A DNA stretch of 37,545 bases from Bacillota bacterium (GCA_029219125.1 JAQXSU010000129.1:1-37545), one strand, 5' to 3'; positions 7,198 through 15,990 are shown, counted from the stretch's first letter. Program-made: numbers and translations. Notes: generated by a model from the sequence alone, not told the origin.

Positions 7198-8939
7198 CCT
7201 TTACCTATCCGCTGGCAGATCATCCTGCTCTGAAGCAGGTGAACCTGACGGTGAGCCAGTCTGAGTTTATCGTGGTCTGCGGCAAATCCGGCTGCGGCAA
7301 AAGCACGCTGCTGAGGCAGCTGAAAAAAAATCTGACGCCCTTCGGAGACAGAGAGGGAGAGGTGCTCTATCGCGGGACGGAGGTCAGCGAACTTCCGGAC
7401 CGTCTCAGTACCACCGACATCGGTTTCGTCCAGCAAAATCCGGACAACCAGCTGGTGACGGACAAGGTATGGCATGAACTGGCATTCGGTCTGGAGAGTC
7501 TGGGGCTTTCCAACAGTGCGATTCGCAGACGTGTGGCGGAGATGGCCAGCTTTTTCGACATGCAGAGCTGGTTCAGAAAGGGCGTGGCGGAACTTTCCGG
7601 CGGTCAGAAACAGCTTCTGAACCTGGCATCTGTGATGGTGATGCAGCCGAAGGTTCTGATTCTGGATGAACCGACGTCACAGCTGGATCCCATTGCCGCA
7701 GAGGAATTTCTCAAGACAGTATATAAGATCAACCGGGATCTGGGAACTACGGTGATTATCTCTGAGCACCGGCTGGAGGATCTGATCCCCATGGCGGACC
7801 GGGTGGTGGTCATGGATGGAGGAAGGATTCTTGCGGACGACAGTCCGTGGAAGATCGGCGACTTTCTGGCAGGAGATACGCCGGAAACAAGGCATCCGAT
7901 GTTTTACGGGCTCCCATCGGTGATGAAAATTTACTCAGCCTGCGGCGGCAGCAGGATGGAAAGAGGACTGAAGAGAAGCGAGGACGGAGAGCGGATCGCA
8001 CCGCTGACCATCCGGGACGGCAGACTTTGGCTGGAAGCAGTTCTGGGAGAGCCGGATGAGTCGAAACCGTTTGACATACAGGAGGAAAGCGAATCCCTTT
8101 CTCCGGCACAGGATCCGAAGAAAGAGGAGACTTCCATTCTGACTATGAAGGACGTATGGTTTCAGTATGACCGCGGCAGTGAGCCGGTGCTGCGGGGGCT
8201 GAACCTGGATGTGAAAGAGGGAGAGCTTTTCTGCCTGATGGGAGGAAACGGCGCAGGAAAATCCACGACGCTGAAGGCAGCCGCAGGGATTCTGAAGCCA
8301 CAGCGGGGAAAGGTGACGGTAGACGGACTGACGGTGACGAAGGATAATCTGCCGAAGCTTTCCGGCAGCATCATGGCCATGGTACCGCAGAATCCGCAGG
8401 CGTTGTTCACGGAGATCACGGCAGAGGAGGAACTGGCAGAAGCACTGTATTACCGAAAAATTCCGGAGGCGGAAAAAGCAAAGCGTGTGCGGGAGATGCT
8501 GGATACCATGGAAATCAGCCATCTGGCAAAAACACACCCCTATGATCTTTCAGGCGGTGAGCAGCAGCGGCTGGCCCTGGGAAAGATTCTGCTTCTGGAG
8601 CCGAAATTGCTTCTGCTGGATGAACCGACAAAAGGACTGGATCCATTCTTCAAAATCACGCTGGCGAAAATTTTCGACCGGCTGAAGGCAGATGGCATGA
8701 CGTTGTTCATGGTGTCTCATGATGTGGAATTCTGTGCGCAGTACGGAGACCGGTGCGCCATGTTCTTTGACGGTGAGGTGGCTTCCCAGGGCTGCGCACG
8801 GGAATTTTTCGCGGGAAACAGTTTCTACACCACGACCGCAAACCGGATCGTACGTCAATGGAACAGCAGTCTTGTCACATGGGAGGAGGTGGCTGCATGG
8901 GCAGAACAGAATATGATCCCATCCGAAGAAAGGCAGTAA
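7170..8939 (+). CDS. ECF transporter ATPase, EcfA1-EcfA2 fusion
   Basis: The protein is 589 residues with two complete ABC ATPase domains in one chain. The first has Walker A CGKSGCGKST (about 32-41), signature LSGGQKQ and Walker B VLILDEPTSQLDP. The second (from about residue 325) has GGNGAGKST, LSGGEQQRLAL and LLLLDEPTKGLDP. ECF transporters usually encode the two ATPases separately, and fused forms occur in dedicated systems. GGAG precedes the ATG at 7170. It powers transport through EcfT. The linker of roughly 80 residues between domains is acidic and polar. It overlaps EcfT by 28 nt and the S component by 43 nt. Confidence 0.94.
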   Translation: MASIQIRNLTFTYPLADHPALKQVNLTVSQSEFIVVCGKSGCGKSTLLRQLKKNLTPFGDREGEVLYRGTEVSELPDRLSTTDIGFVQQNPDNQLVTDKVWHELAFGLESLGLSNSAIRRRVAEMASFFDMQSWFRKGVAELSGGQKQLLNLASVMVMQPKVLILDEPTSQLDPIAAEEFLKTVYKINRDLGTTVIISEHRLEDLIPMADRVVVMDGGRILADDSPWKIGDFLAGDTPETRHPMFYGLPSVMKIYSACGGSRMERGLKRSEDGERIAPLTIRDGRLWLEAVLGEPDESKPFDIQEESESLSPAQDPKKEETSILTMKDVWFQYDRGSEPVLRGLNLDVKEGELFCLMGGNGAGKSTTLKAAAGILKPQRGKVTVDGLTVTKDNLPKLSGSIMAMVPQNPQALFTEITAEEELAEALYYRKIPEAEKAKRVREMLDTMEISHLAKTHPYDLSGGEQQRLALGKILLLEPKLLLLDEPTKGLDPFFKITLAKIFDRLKADGMTLFMVSHDVEFCAQYGDRCAMFFDGEVASQGCAREFFAGNSFYTTTANRIVRQWNSSLVTWEEVAAWAEQNMIPSEERQ

Positions 8940-9934
8940 AAAAGCGTACTGCAGTTTCTGCGGTGCTGATCTTTCTCGTCATTCCGGTAATCATCGGTCT
9001 GAGCACGATGCTGGACGGCGGAAGCCTGTATATGCTGGGGAGCCTTGCTGTGGTCATCTGCTGCATGGCTCCGTTTTTCATGGTGTTTGAAAAACGGAAG
9101 CCGAAAGCACGGGAGATTGTGCTGGTGGCCATGATGAGTGCCATTACTGTGGCAGCGCATATGTTTTTTCACGTGACAGTACCGCTGCAGATCGGTACTG
9201 CCATGGTTATCATCGCAGGAATTTCCATGGGACCGGAAGCCGGATTTCTGGTAGGGGCACTTTCGAGATTCATCTGCAACTTCTATATGGGCCAGGGACT
9301 GTGGACGCCATGGCAGATGTTCTGCTGGGGACTTCTGGGATTTCTGGCAGGGCTGGCATTTAACAAGGTGGATCTGACGAAGACGACGGATCAGGTGAAG
9401 TCCCGGAGCTTTCATGTGATCATGGGTCCTGTGCTCTGTATGATCGCAGCAGAAGTGGCGGCGTTTGTGACGTTTCTGCTGTGGCCGGGAAGCGAAGCAA
9501 TGGACCTGACCGGCGGTACTTTTTCCGGATTTATGGATGCACTGGGACAGGCAGATGGGCTGCAGGGTATATTGAATGTGCTTGGTATGGTCATCGGATG
9601 GCGGTTTTATGCTTTCGGTGCTGCCGGCCTGATTGCCGGCGTGCTGCTGCAGAGAAAACGGATGCCGGTAGATAACCTGACACTGACCATCTTCACATTC
9701 TTTACAACGGTGATTCTGTATGGAGGACTGATGAACCTCTGTGCCATGTTCACCTCTGCCGGCATCCCGGGCGGCGGCGGAATCAGCTGGAATACGCTGC
9801 GGCTGCTTTACATTACGGGGCTGCCGTATGACCTGGTACATGGTGCAGCAGCGGCGCTGTGCATTTTTCTCATCGGAAATCCCATGATACGGAAAATCGA
9901 GCGAATTAAGATCAAATACGGAATCTATAAATAG
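8897..9934 (+). CDS. ECF transporter substrate-binding S component (probable corrinoid specificity)
   Basis: The start at ATG 8897 is chosen because GGAGGAGGTGG lies at 8881-8892. The ATG at 8858 has no such site. The product is 345 residues with about eight hydrophobic segments. The S-component core (from about residue 75) includes MGPEAGFLVGALSRFICNF and a following GLLGFLAGL helix, typical of ECF S subunits. Two extra membrane helices precede the usual six-helix core. Substrate specificity is inferred as cobalamin or cobinamide from the riboswitch and from the two transcobalamin-like extracellular proteins in the operon. I could not match it firmly to BtuM, CbrT or CblT. Confidence 0.85.
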   Translation: MGRTEYDPIRRKAVKKRTAVSAVLIFLVIPVIIGLSTMLDGGSLYMLGSLAVVICCMAPFFMVFEKRKPKAREIVLVAMMSAITVAAHMFFHVTVPLQIGTAMVIIAGISMGPEAGFLVGALSRFICNFYMGQGLWTPWQMFCWGLLGFLAGLAFNKVDLTKTTDQVKSRSFHVIMGPVLCMIAAEVAAFVTFLLWPGSEAMDLTGGTFSGFMDALGQADGLQGILNVLGMVIGWRFYAFGAAGLIAGVLLQRKRMPVDNLTLTIFTFFTTVILYGGLMNLCAMFTSAGIPGGGGISWNTLRLLYITGLPYDLVHGAAAALCIFLIGNPMIRKIERIKIKYGIYK

Positions 9935-9953
9935 AAGCGGGAGGATAAAGTAA

Positions 9954-10745
9954 ATGAAGGACCGCATATTTATCGCGACCTTTTCAGACAACGCAGTTTC
10001 GGTGATCCGCAGTTATGGAGTGGGGATTGAACTGAACGATCTGTGCATTTCAGAAAATCTGGATCCGGAGCGGCTGCAGACCACAACGGATGCCATACGG
10101 GAGGAAATCCGCAGTTCCGGCGCAGGAGCGCAGCAGATCATTGCCCATGGACCGTTTACGGAGATCTGTCCGGCCTCCATCGATCACAGAGCGGTGGAGA
10201 TGGGAAGAAGGCGGCTGGATGAGGCGTGGAACGTTCTGCAGGACCTGGGAATCTGCAGGATGGTGGTACATACCGGCTATATCCCTCTGATCTATTATCC
10301 GCAGTGGCAGCTGGAAAAGTCCATTAAATTCTGGAAAGACTTCCTGAAAGATAAACCTTCTGATTTCAGATTATATATTGAAAATGTATTCGAAGATTCA
10401 CCGGAGCAGCAGCTGCAGCTGATCCGCGGGCTGGATGATCCGAGAGTTTCTGCCTGCCTGGATGTGGGTCATGCCCATGCGGTCACGCGGCCGGAATATC
10501 CTGTCTGCCGTTGGATCGAAGAACTGGGACCTTTCATCGGACATTTTCATCTGCACAACAATGATGGAAAGCAGGATCTGCACAGTCCGCTGACGGAAGG
10601 AAACATGAACATGGAAGAAGTGCTCCGTGCCATCGGTACATACTGCAGCCCGGATGTCACCATGACCATTGAAAGCAGAAGCTGTGAAGACAGCGTGCGG
10701 TGGCTTCTGCAGCAGGATAAGCTTCTGCATATGGCAAATTGCTGA
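9954..10745 (+). CDS. TIM-barrel protein of the sugar-phosphate isomerase/AP endonuclease 2 family
   Basis: The protein is 263 residues with GGGAGG before the ATG and lies 19 nt after the S component, so it is probably the last gene of the riboswitch operon. Xylose-isomerase-like TIM-barrel features are present: AHGPF, a metal-binding Glu in IENVFE, CLDVGHAH, FHLHNND and a final IESRS. These residues would coordinate a divalent metal in an isomerase, epimerase or endonuclease IV-like fold. The substrate is unknown. A role in corrinoid metabolism, for instance acting on a ribose-containing lower-ligand precursor, is speculation from position only. No terminator is visible between it and the next promoter. 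Confidence 0.75.
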   Translation: MKDRIFIATFSDNAVSVIRSYGVGIELNDLCISENLDPERLQTTTDAIREEIRSSGAGAQQIIAHGPFTEICPASIDHRAVEMGRRRLDEAWNVLQDLGICRMVVHTGYIPLIYYPQWQLEKSIKFWKDFLKDKPSDFRLYIENVFEDSPEQQLQLIRGLDDPRVSACLDVGHAHAVTRPEYPVCRWIEELGPFIGHFHLHNNDGKQDLHSPLTEGNMNMEEVLRAIGTYCSPDVTMTIESRSCEDSVRWLLQQDKLLHMANC

Positions 10746-10774
10746 TTGCTATCTGTACTTATATCATGTATAAT
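10746..10774 (+). promoter_or_regulatory. Promoter upstream of the Cys-rich small protein
   Basis: TTGCTA (10746-10751), a 17-bp spacer and a perfect TATAAT (10769-10774), with TG immediately upstream (10767-10768). The start would be near 10781, with the gene at 10820. Confidence 0.7.
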
Positions 10775-10819
10775 GAGTTCGCATAGGAACAATCGAATGT
10801 ATGTTTTGGGGGATGTAAA

Positions 10820-11095
10820 ATGAAAGAAATAAAAACGGAAAATTATAAATTCACACAGCATAAAGCATGTGAGTTCTTCCCATGCCACGATACAAACAAA
10901 CCGGAAGAATTCAACTGCCTGTTCTGCTACTGTCCGCTGTATGCGCTGGGGGATCAGTGCGGCGGCAATTTCAGATATCTGGAGAACGGGGTGAAGGACT
11001 GCTCTTCCTGCATGGTTCCCCATGTGAAGGATAAGGGCTACGATCACGTGATGAGCAAATTCGGCGAAATCATGGAACTGGCAAAAAAGAAATAG
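10820..11095 (+). CDS. Cysteine-rich small domain protein (probable metal-binding)
   Basis: The 91-residue protein has eight cysteines in a fixed pattern: KACEFFPCH, FNCLFCYCPLY, DQCGG and KDCSSCMVPH. This matches the Pfam 'cysteine-rich small domain' family, a presumed zinc or iron-sulfur binder of unknown role. From memory, members of this family are often found next to cobalamin genes in anaerobes, which would fit its place right after the B12 importer operon; I have not checked this. It has its own promoter. GGGGG upstream serves as ribosome binding site. Confidence 0.75.
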   Translation: MKEIKTENYKFTQHKACEFFPCHDTNKPEEFNCLFCYCPLYALGDQCGGNFRYLENGVKDCSSCMVPHVKDKGYDHVMSKFGEIMELAKKK

Positions 11096-11158
11096 GCTGG
11101 TTTTCGAGGGAATCTGGACGGGACCTTCTTCATACAATAGGCGAAGGAGGTATGGAAT

Positions 11159-11797
11159 ATGTTTCTGGGGATTATCGGAAGCGGAACCATGGGAGCGGTT
11201 CTGCGGGATTATGCGAAAGAAGACGGAACGTTTGATGAGATCGTGATGCTGGAACCTTTATCGGATCAGCCCTGGCCGGAAAAACGGCCGGATCTCCTGG
11301 TGGATTTCAGTCATCCGAAAGCGATCGGAAGGATTTATGATTACTGCCGGAAAAAAGGGGGTAATATACCGGTAGTTCTGGCATCCACCGGATACGGACC
11401 GGAGGAGGAAAAGCTGATCCAGCTGCTGGAAAAAATCTGTCCCCTGGTGCGGAGCAGCAATTTCTCCAGAGGTATGGAGGTCATGAACCGTCTGTGCCGT
11501 GAGGCGAAAAAGGAACTGGGTGATCAGTGTGACATCAGGATGACAGAAGCACATCATACGAAAAAACAGGACCGGCCCAGCGGTACGGCGGTGAGTCTGT
11601 GTCGTGTGCTTGGACTGGATCCTTTTGATGAGAGCCAGGTGCAGAGCCTTCGTATGGGCAGTGTCTGCGGCCAGCATACAGTGTATTTCGCACTGGAGGA
11701 TGAGATTCTGGAGATACGCCATACGGCCATGTCGAAGAAAATTTTCGCCATTGGTGCGCTGGAGGCAGGAAAAAAACTCATGAAGGAATTGACTTGA
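11159..11797 (+). CDS. dapB: 4-hydroxy-tetrahydrodipicolinate reductase (compact DapB)
   Basis: The protein is 212 residues with AAGGAGG before the ATG. The N-terminus GIIGSGTMG is the dinucleotide-binding glycine motif, VDFSHP corresponds to the family's conserved DFS/T-x-P, and EAHHTKKQDRPSGTA is the DapB signature with catalytic His and Lys. It reduces the DapA product with NAD(P)H in lysine/diaminopimelate synthesis, needed for peptidoglycan. At 212 residues it is at the short end of the family (often 225-270). No other lysine gene is adjacent. Its 3' end carries the promoter of the next gene. Confidence 0.9.
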   Translation: MFLGIIGSGTMGAVLRDYAKEDGTFDEIVMLEPLSDQPWPEKRPDLLVDFSHPKAIGRIYDYCRKKGGNIPVVLASTGYGPEEEKLIQLLEKICPLVRSSNFSRGMEVMNRLCREAKKELGDQCDIRMTEAHHTKKQDRPSGTAVSLCRVLGLDPFDESQVQSLRMGSVCGQHTVYFALEDEILEIRHTAMSKKIFAIGALEAGKKLMKELT

Positions 11798-11817
11798 TGA
11801 AATAAATATGATACAAC
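11789..11817 (+). promoter_or_regulatory. Promoter of the CYTH gene
   Basis: TTGACT (11789-11794), a 17-bp spacer and TACAAC (11812-11817), with an upstream TG at 11809-11810. The -35 box lies in the last codons of dapB. Confidence 0.6.
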
Positions 11818-11864
11818 AGATACACATGATATTTGGGTATTGAATTCACAATGGAGAAAGTAGT

Positions 11865-12488
11865 ATGGAAATTGAACTGAAATATCTGGTGGAGGATTCT
11901 TTCGCCAGAGAGCGTATTTTCGATGACCGGCATCTGCTGGCCCTGACGGACGAAAACGGTCTGGAAACGATTCCCATGAAGGCGGTGTATCTGGACACGG
12001 AAGACAGACAGCTGCTGAAACAGGAAATCGCGTTTCGAGTGCGGTTCGAAGACGAGCGTCTGGTAGCGACCCTGAAATGGGGAGGCGGCGTGGAAAACGG
12101 CCTGCATACCAGAGGGGAACTGAATGTTACAGTGGATGAAGCCTTTCTGTCGGCTCCGTCACTGGATATATTCCGGGGCAGTACGGTCTACGAAGAAGTG
12201 GGACCTCTGCTGGAGGGGAAACCGCTTCTGCCGGTGATGGAAATGGAGTTTGTCCGGAAACAGATGCATATTGATACCGGCAAATCCATCAGCATGCTGT
12301 CATATGATGAAGGAGAAATACGGACCACCTGCGGAAATGCACCGATCTCCGAACTGGAGATTGAACTGTATTCCGGTGACCAGGAAGACATGATTGCCCT
12401 GGGCAGTGAGCTGGCTTCCAAGTATAATCTGAAGCCGGGAAACAGAAGCAAGTACCAGCGTGGGCTGGAATTGCTGGGAATTCTCTGA
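11865..12488 (+). CDS. CYTH-domain protein (triphosphatase-like)
   Basis: The protein is 207 residues. The N-terminal MEIELKY contains the ExExK signature of the CYTH superfamily, and alternating charged beta strands follow: RVRFED, VATLKWGG, EMEFVRKQ, SELEIELYSGD. CYTH proteins fold into a beta-tunnel that hydrolyses triphosphates (inorganic triphosphate, thiamine triphosphate), while some are class IV adenylate cyclases. Firmicute single-domain members are mostly inorganic triphosphatases, so that is the best guess. GGAGAAAG precedes the ATG. It is a single-gene unit between its own promoter and a terminator. Confidence 0.85.
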   Translation: MEIELKYLVEDSFARERIFDDRHLLALTDENGLETIPMKAVYLDTEDRQLLKQEIAFRVRFEDERLVATLKWGGGVENGLHTRGELNVTVDEAFLSAPSLDIFRGSTVYEEVGPLLEGKPLLPVMEMEFVRKQMHIDTGKSISMLSYDEGEIRTTCGNAPISELEIELYSGDQEDMIALGSELASKYNLKPGNRSKYQRGLELLGIL

Positions 12489-12500
12489 TAAAAAAGAAAA

Positions 12501-12548
12501 AAACTGCTTTTGAGACTGATTTTTTACCAGCAAAGGCGGTTTTTTTTC
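12501..12548 (+). terminator. Intrinsic terminator after the CYTH gene
   Basis: AAACTGCTTTTG (12501-12512) pairs with CAAAGGCGGTTT (12531-12542), 12 bp with two G-U pairs and an 18-nt loop, followed by eight T. Confidence 0.75.
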
Positions 12549-12598
12549 TGACCGGGTGAATAATAAAGTGAAAATGTGGTGAAATCGGAGCATTTTCC

Positions 12599-12627
12599 TT
12601 TACTTTACCAGAAAAACGAGTTATAAT
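12599..12627 (+). promoter_or_regulatory. Promoter of tig
   Basis: TTTACT (12599-12604), a 17-bp spacer and TATAAT (12622-12627). A second TATAAT at 12646-12651 has no good -35 partner but could be an additional start. Confidence 0.65.
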
Positions 12628-12681
12628 ATCATGTAATTGTCTTAGTATAATAAGGTTTCACGAATCAGGAGGATATATTTA

Positions 12682-13965
12682 ATGAAAGCAACTTTTATTT
12701 CCAGAGAGAAGAACGATGTAAAGTTTACCATGGAGTTCACTGCAGAGGAATTCGATAATGCACAGATCAAGGCATATCAGGCTGCCAAAGGCAATATCGA
12801 GATTCCGGGCTTCAGAAAAGGCAAGGCTCCGAGAAGCATCATCGAAAAGCATTTCGGAGAAGGCGTATTCTTCGAAGATGCCATCGATGAACTGTTCAGA
12901 GAAAATTATGTAAAGGCCATCAGAGAACTGGAACTGGACATCATCGACAGCCCGGCAGCAGAATTCACCCAGCTGAAGAAGGGGGAAGGCTTCACTGCTA
13001 CCATCACCGTGGCCTGCTCTCCGATTGTAGAAGTAAAGAACTACAAGGGCGTTGAGATCGAAAAGATTGAAAACGAAGTGAAAGACGAGGATGTGGAAAA
13101 TGACATCAAGAGTCTGCAGAAGAGAAATGCCCGCATCGTCAGCGTGGAAAGACCGGCACAGGACGGTGATACCGTTCTGCTGGACTATGCAGGCTTCGTA
13201 GGTGAAGATCAGTTTGAAGGCGGCACTGCAGAAGGTCAGGAGCTGGTTCTGGGTTCCGGTATGTTTATTCCGGGATTTGAAGAACAGCTGGTGGGCGTAT
13301 CTGCCGGCGAACAGAAGGATGTAGTTGTGACTTTCCCGGAAGAATACCATGCAGAAGATCTGGCTGGAAAGGAAGCAGTATTCCACTGCACCGTTCACGA
13401 AGTGAAGGAAGAGCAGCTTCCTGAACTGGACGATGAATTTGCCAAGGATGTCAGCGAATTTGATACATTAGAGGAATTAAAAGCTTCCACCAGGGAAAGA
13501 CTAGAATCATATGCCAAAGCCGGTGCAGAGAGCCAGATGAAGGACGCTGCAGTAGGCAAGGTTGTGGAGTCCAACGAAGTGGATATTCCGCGCATCATGG
13601 TGGAAGATGAAATCGACAGAATGATGCAGGAGCTGGATCAGCAGATGCGGTATCAGGGTCTGAGCCTGGAGCAGTATCTGGCATTCACGCAGAAGGATGC
13701 TGCTGCATTCCGCGATGAAATCAGAGCAGATGCAGAAAAGGCAGTAAAGACCAGACTGATCATGAACGGTATCGTGGAAGCTGAAAAGTTTGAAGTGACA
13801 CCGGAAGAACTGGAAGAAGAACTGAAGGTTATGGCGATCCAGTATCAGATGACAGCAGATAAGGTGAAAGAACTCATCGGCGAAGAAAACATGAAGTATC
13901 TGGAAAAGGATCTGAAGACGAAGAAGGCGATTGAATTCATCTTCGAAAATGCAGTGATCAAATAA
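12682..13965 (+). CDS. tig: Trigger factor (ribosome-associated chaperone, peptidyl-prolyl isomerase)
   Basis: The 427-residue protein has the full family length. The N-terminal ribosome-binding domain contains GFRKGKAPRS (the GFRxGKxP ribosome-docking loop). The central FKBP-type isomerase domain (about 150-245) contains GDTVLLDYAGFV and GSGMFIPGFEEQL. The C-terminal helical chaperone arms follow. It binds nascent chains at the exit tunnel. AGGAGG precedes the ATG. It leads the conserved tig-clpP-clpX-lon order of Firmicutes. Codon use (many GAA, AAG, GTA) looks like that of a highly expressed gene. Confidence 0.97.
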   Translation: MKATFISREKNDVKFTMEFTAEEFDNAQIKAYQAAKGNIEIPGFRKGKAPRSIIEKHFGEGVFFEDAIDELFRENYVKAIRELELDIIDSPAAEFTQLKKGEGFTATITVACSPIVEVKNYKGVEIEKIENEVKDEDVENDIKSLQKRNARIVSVERPAQDGDTVLLDYAGFVGEDQFEGGTAEGQELVLGSGMFIPGFEEQLVGVSAGEQKDVVVTFPEEYHAEDLAGKEAVFHCTVHEVKEEQLPELDDEFAKDVSEFDTLEELKASTRERLESYAKAGAESQMKDAAVGKVVESNEVDIPRIMVEDEIDRMMQELDQQMRYQGLSLEQYLAFTQKDAAAFRDEIRADAEKAVKTRLIMNGIVEAEKFEVTPEELEEELKVMAIQYQMTADKVKELIGEENMKYLEKDLKTKKAIEFIFENAVIK

Positions 13966-13983
13966 GAAAATCAATGCAGGAAA

Positions 13984-14054
13984 CCGCTGCTTCAGCGGCG
14001 GCAGTAAACATAAAACAAGTGGAGCCGGGCGGATTATTTAGTCTTCCCGGCTTC
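13984..14054 (+). other. Two hairpins in the tig-clpP intergenic region
   Basis: CCGCTG/CAGCGG (13984-13989 with 13993-13998, loop CTT) and GGAGCCGGG/CCCGGCTTC (14021-14029 with 14046-14054, nine pairs including one G-U). Neither is followed by a T-run, so they are not typical terminators. They could be RNA-processing or stability elements between tig and clpP. Confidence 0.35.
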
Positions 14055-14091
14055 TGTAAAAGATTACCGAAAGAAAGTGAGGGGTATCAGT

Positions 14092-14673
14092 ATGGCATTA
14101 GTACCTTATGTAATTGAACAGACCAGCAGAGGGGAGCGGTCTTATGACATTTATTCCAGACTTTTAAAGGACAGAATCATCTTTCTGGGAGAACAGATCG
14201 ATGAGCATGTGGCCAGTCTGGTGGTAGCGCAGCTGCTGTTTCTGGAAGCGGAAGACAGTGAAAAGGATATCTGCATTTATATTAACAGCCCGGGCGGTTC
14301 TGTGACTGCCGGTATGGCAATCTACGATACGATGCAGTATATCAAACCGGATGTTTCCACGATCTGCATCGGCATGGCTGCCAGCATGGGGGCATTCCTG
14401 CTGTCCTCCGGAGCCAAAGGAAAAAGATTTGCACTGCCAAATGCGGAAATCATGATTCATCAGCCGCTGGGCGGGGTAAACGGACAGGCAGAGGATATTA
14501 AGATCCACGCAGAATGGATCCTCAAGACAAGGGAAAAGCTGAACAGAATCCTGTCGGCCAATACAGGTCAGGATCTTGCCACCATTGAAAAGGATACTGA
14601 CCGTGACAATTTTATGGGTGCAGAAGAAGCCTGCCGATATGGTCTGATCGACAGAGTGATCACATCCAGATAG
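14092..14673 (+). CDS. clpP: ATP-dependent Clp protease proteolytic subunit
   Basis: The ATG at 14092 ([10 protein letters not shown]) is preferred over the GTG at 14077 because it matches the usual ClpP start, with GAGGGG upstream. The product is 193 residues. The catalytic triad is Ser98 (GMAASMG), His123 (MIHQP) and Asp172 (DRDNF). Fourteen subunits form the barrel that degrades substrates unfolded by ClpX, encoded 15 nt downstream. The protein is full length with no oddities. Confidence 0.97.
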   Translation: MALVPYVIEQTSRGERSYDIYSRLLKDRIIFLGEQIDEHVASLVVAQLLFLEAEDSEKDICIYINSPGGSVTAGMAIYDTMQYIKPDVSTICIGMAASMGAFLLSSGAKGKRFALPNAEIMIHQPLGGVNGQAEDIKIHAEWILKTREKLNRILSANTGQDLATIEKDTDRDNFMGAEEACRYGLIDRVITSR

Positions 14674-14688
14674 CTAGGGGGAATTTGA

Positions 14689-15966
14689 ATGAGTAAATAC
14701 GATGAAAATAAACAGCTGAAGTGCTCCTTCTGCGGTAAGCCGCAGAGTCAGGTACGGAGACTGGTGGCCGGTTCCGGCGTTTATATCTGCGATGAATGTG
14801 TACACCTGTGCATGGACATCATAAATGATGACATAAATGAAGGTAACGCAGCGCCGAAAGAAGAAAAGTACCGTCTTCCGAAGCCAAAGGAAATTACGCA
14901 GACCCTGTCCGATTATGTCATCGGTCAGGATAATGCCAAAAGAGCGCTGGCTGTTGCTGTATACAATCACTATAAAAGAATCAACAATCCGAAAAAAGAA
15001 AAAGAAGGCGATGATGTTGAACTGCAGAAGAGCAATATCGTTATGATCGGGCCGACCGGCTCCGGGAAGACGCTGCTTGCCCAGACGCTGGCAAAAATCC
15101 TTGATGTGCCGTTTGCCATTGCCGATGCCACGGCTCTGACCGAAGCAGGATATGTGGGAGAAGATGTGGAAAATATTCTGCTGAAGCTGCTGCAGGCTGC
15201 GGATTTTGATGTGGAAAAAGCCCAGAAGGGAATCATCTATGTGGATGAAATCGATAAGATCTCCCGGAAGTCTGACAATCCTTCCATCACGAGGGATGTC
15301 AGCGGTGAGGGCGTGCAGCAGGCTCTGCTGAAGATTCTGGAGGGTACGGTTGCCAACGTGCCGCCGCAGGGCGGACGGAAGCACCCGCATCAGGAATTCA
15401 TCCAGTTTGATACGACCAATGTATTGTTTATCTGCGGCGGTGCGTTTGACGGTCTGGACAAGATCATTCAGAGAAGAATGGGTGAGAAGGTTATCGGTTT
15501 TAACTCCGAACAGAAGAACGCCAAAGTGGATGAAAAGGAAATCCTCAAGCTGATCCAGCCGGAAGACCTGCTGAAGTTTGGTCTTATTCCGGAATTCATC
15601 GGCCGTCTGCCTGTGATCGTGACGCTGGAGGAACTGTCCGAGGATGCGCTGATCCGCATAATCCGGGAACCGAAGAATGCGTTGCTGAAGCAGTACAGAA
15701 AGCTGTTTGCAATCGATGATGTAGAACTGGAAATCGAAGATGAGGCGGTACGTGCAGTCGCCCGTAAGGCACTGGAGAGAAAGACAGGTGCCAGAGGTCT
15801 GCGCAGCATTTTCGAAAAGGCTATGACAGAGATCATGTATGAGATCCCATCCAGAGATGATGTGGAGAAGTGCATTATCACGAAAGAAACCATTGAGGAC
15901 GGCAGACAGCCGAAGCTGGTGCTGACCGACGGAAGAATAAAAGAACTGGAAGCTACGGCTTCCTGA
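14689..15966 (+). CDS. clpX: Clp protease ATP-binding subunit ClpX
   Basis: The protein is 425 residues. The N-terminal zinc-binding domain has Cys12, Cys15, Cys34 and Cys37. The AAA+ core has Walker A GPTGSGKT near residue 120, Walker [11 protein letters not shown], sensor regions and the C-terminal [10 protein letters not shown]. It also contains the IGF-like ClpP-docking loop (VIGFNSE). It unfolds tagged substrates and feeds ClpP. AGGGGGGAA precedes the ATG. It is co-transcribed with clpP. Confidence 0.97.
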   Translation: MSKYDENKQLKCSFCGKPQSQVRRLVAGSGVYICDECVHLCMDIINDDINEGNAAPKEEKYRLPKPKEITQTLSDYVIGQDNAKRALAVAVYNHYKRINNPKKEKEGDDVELQKSNIVMIGPTGSGKTLLAQTLAKILDVPFAIADATALTEAGYVGEDVENILLKLLQAADFDVEKAQKGIIYVDEIDKISRKSDNPSITRDVSGEGVQQALLKILEGTVANVPPQGGRKHPHQEFIQFDTTNVLFICGGAFDGLDKIIQRRMGEKVIGFNSEQKNAKVDEKEILKLIQPEDLLKFGLIPEFIGRLPVIVTLEELSEDALIRIIREPKNALLKQYRKLFAIDDVELEIEDEAVRAVARKALERKTGARGLRSIFEKAMTEIMYEIPSRDDVEKCIITKETIEDGRQPKLVLTDGRIKELEATAS

Positions 15967-15969
15967 ACA

Positions 15970-15990
15970 GGGGGGCTGTAAGCCCCTTGT
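15970..15990 (+). terminator. Weak hairpin after clpX
   Basis: GGGGCT (15972-15977) pairs with AGCCCC (15981-15986) around GTA and is followed by only TTGTT. It may be a partial terminator separating clpPX from lon. Confidence 0.4.

Noticed and set aside
10050-10290. Small frames on both strands within the TIM-barrel gene
   Set aside because: They are internal to a conserved gene and have no start signals.
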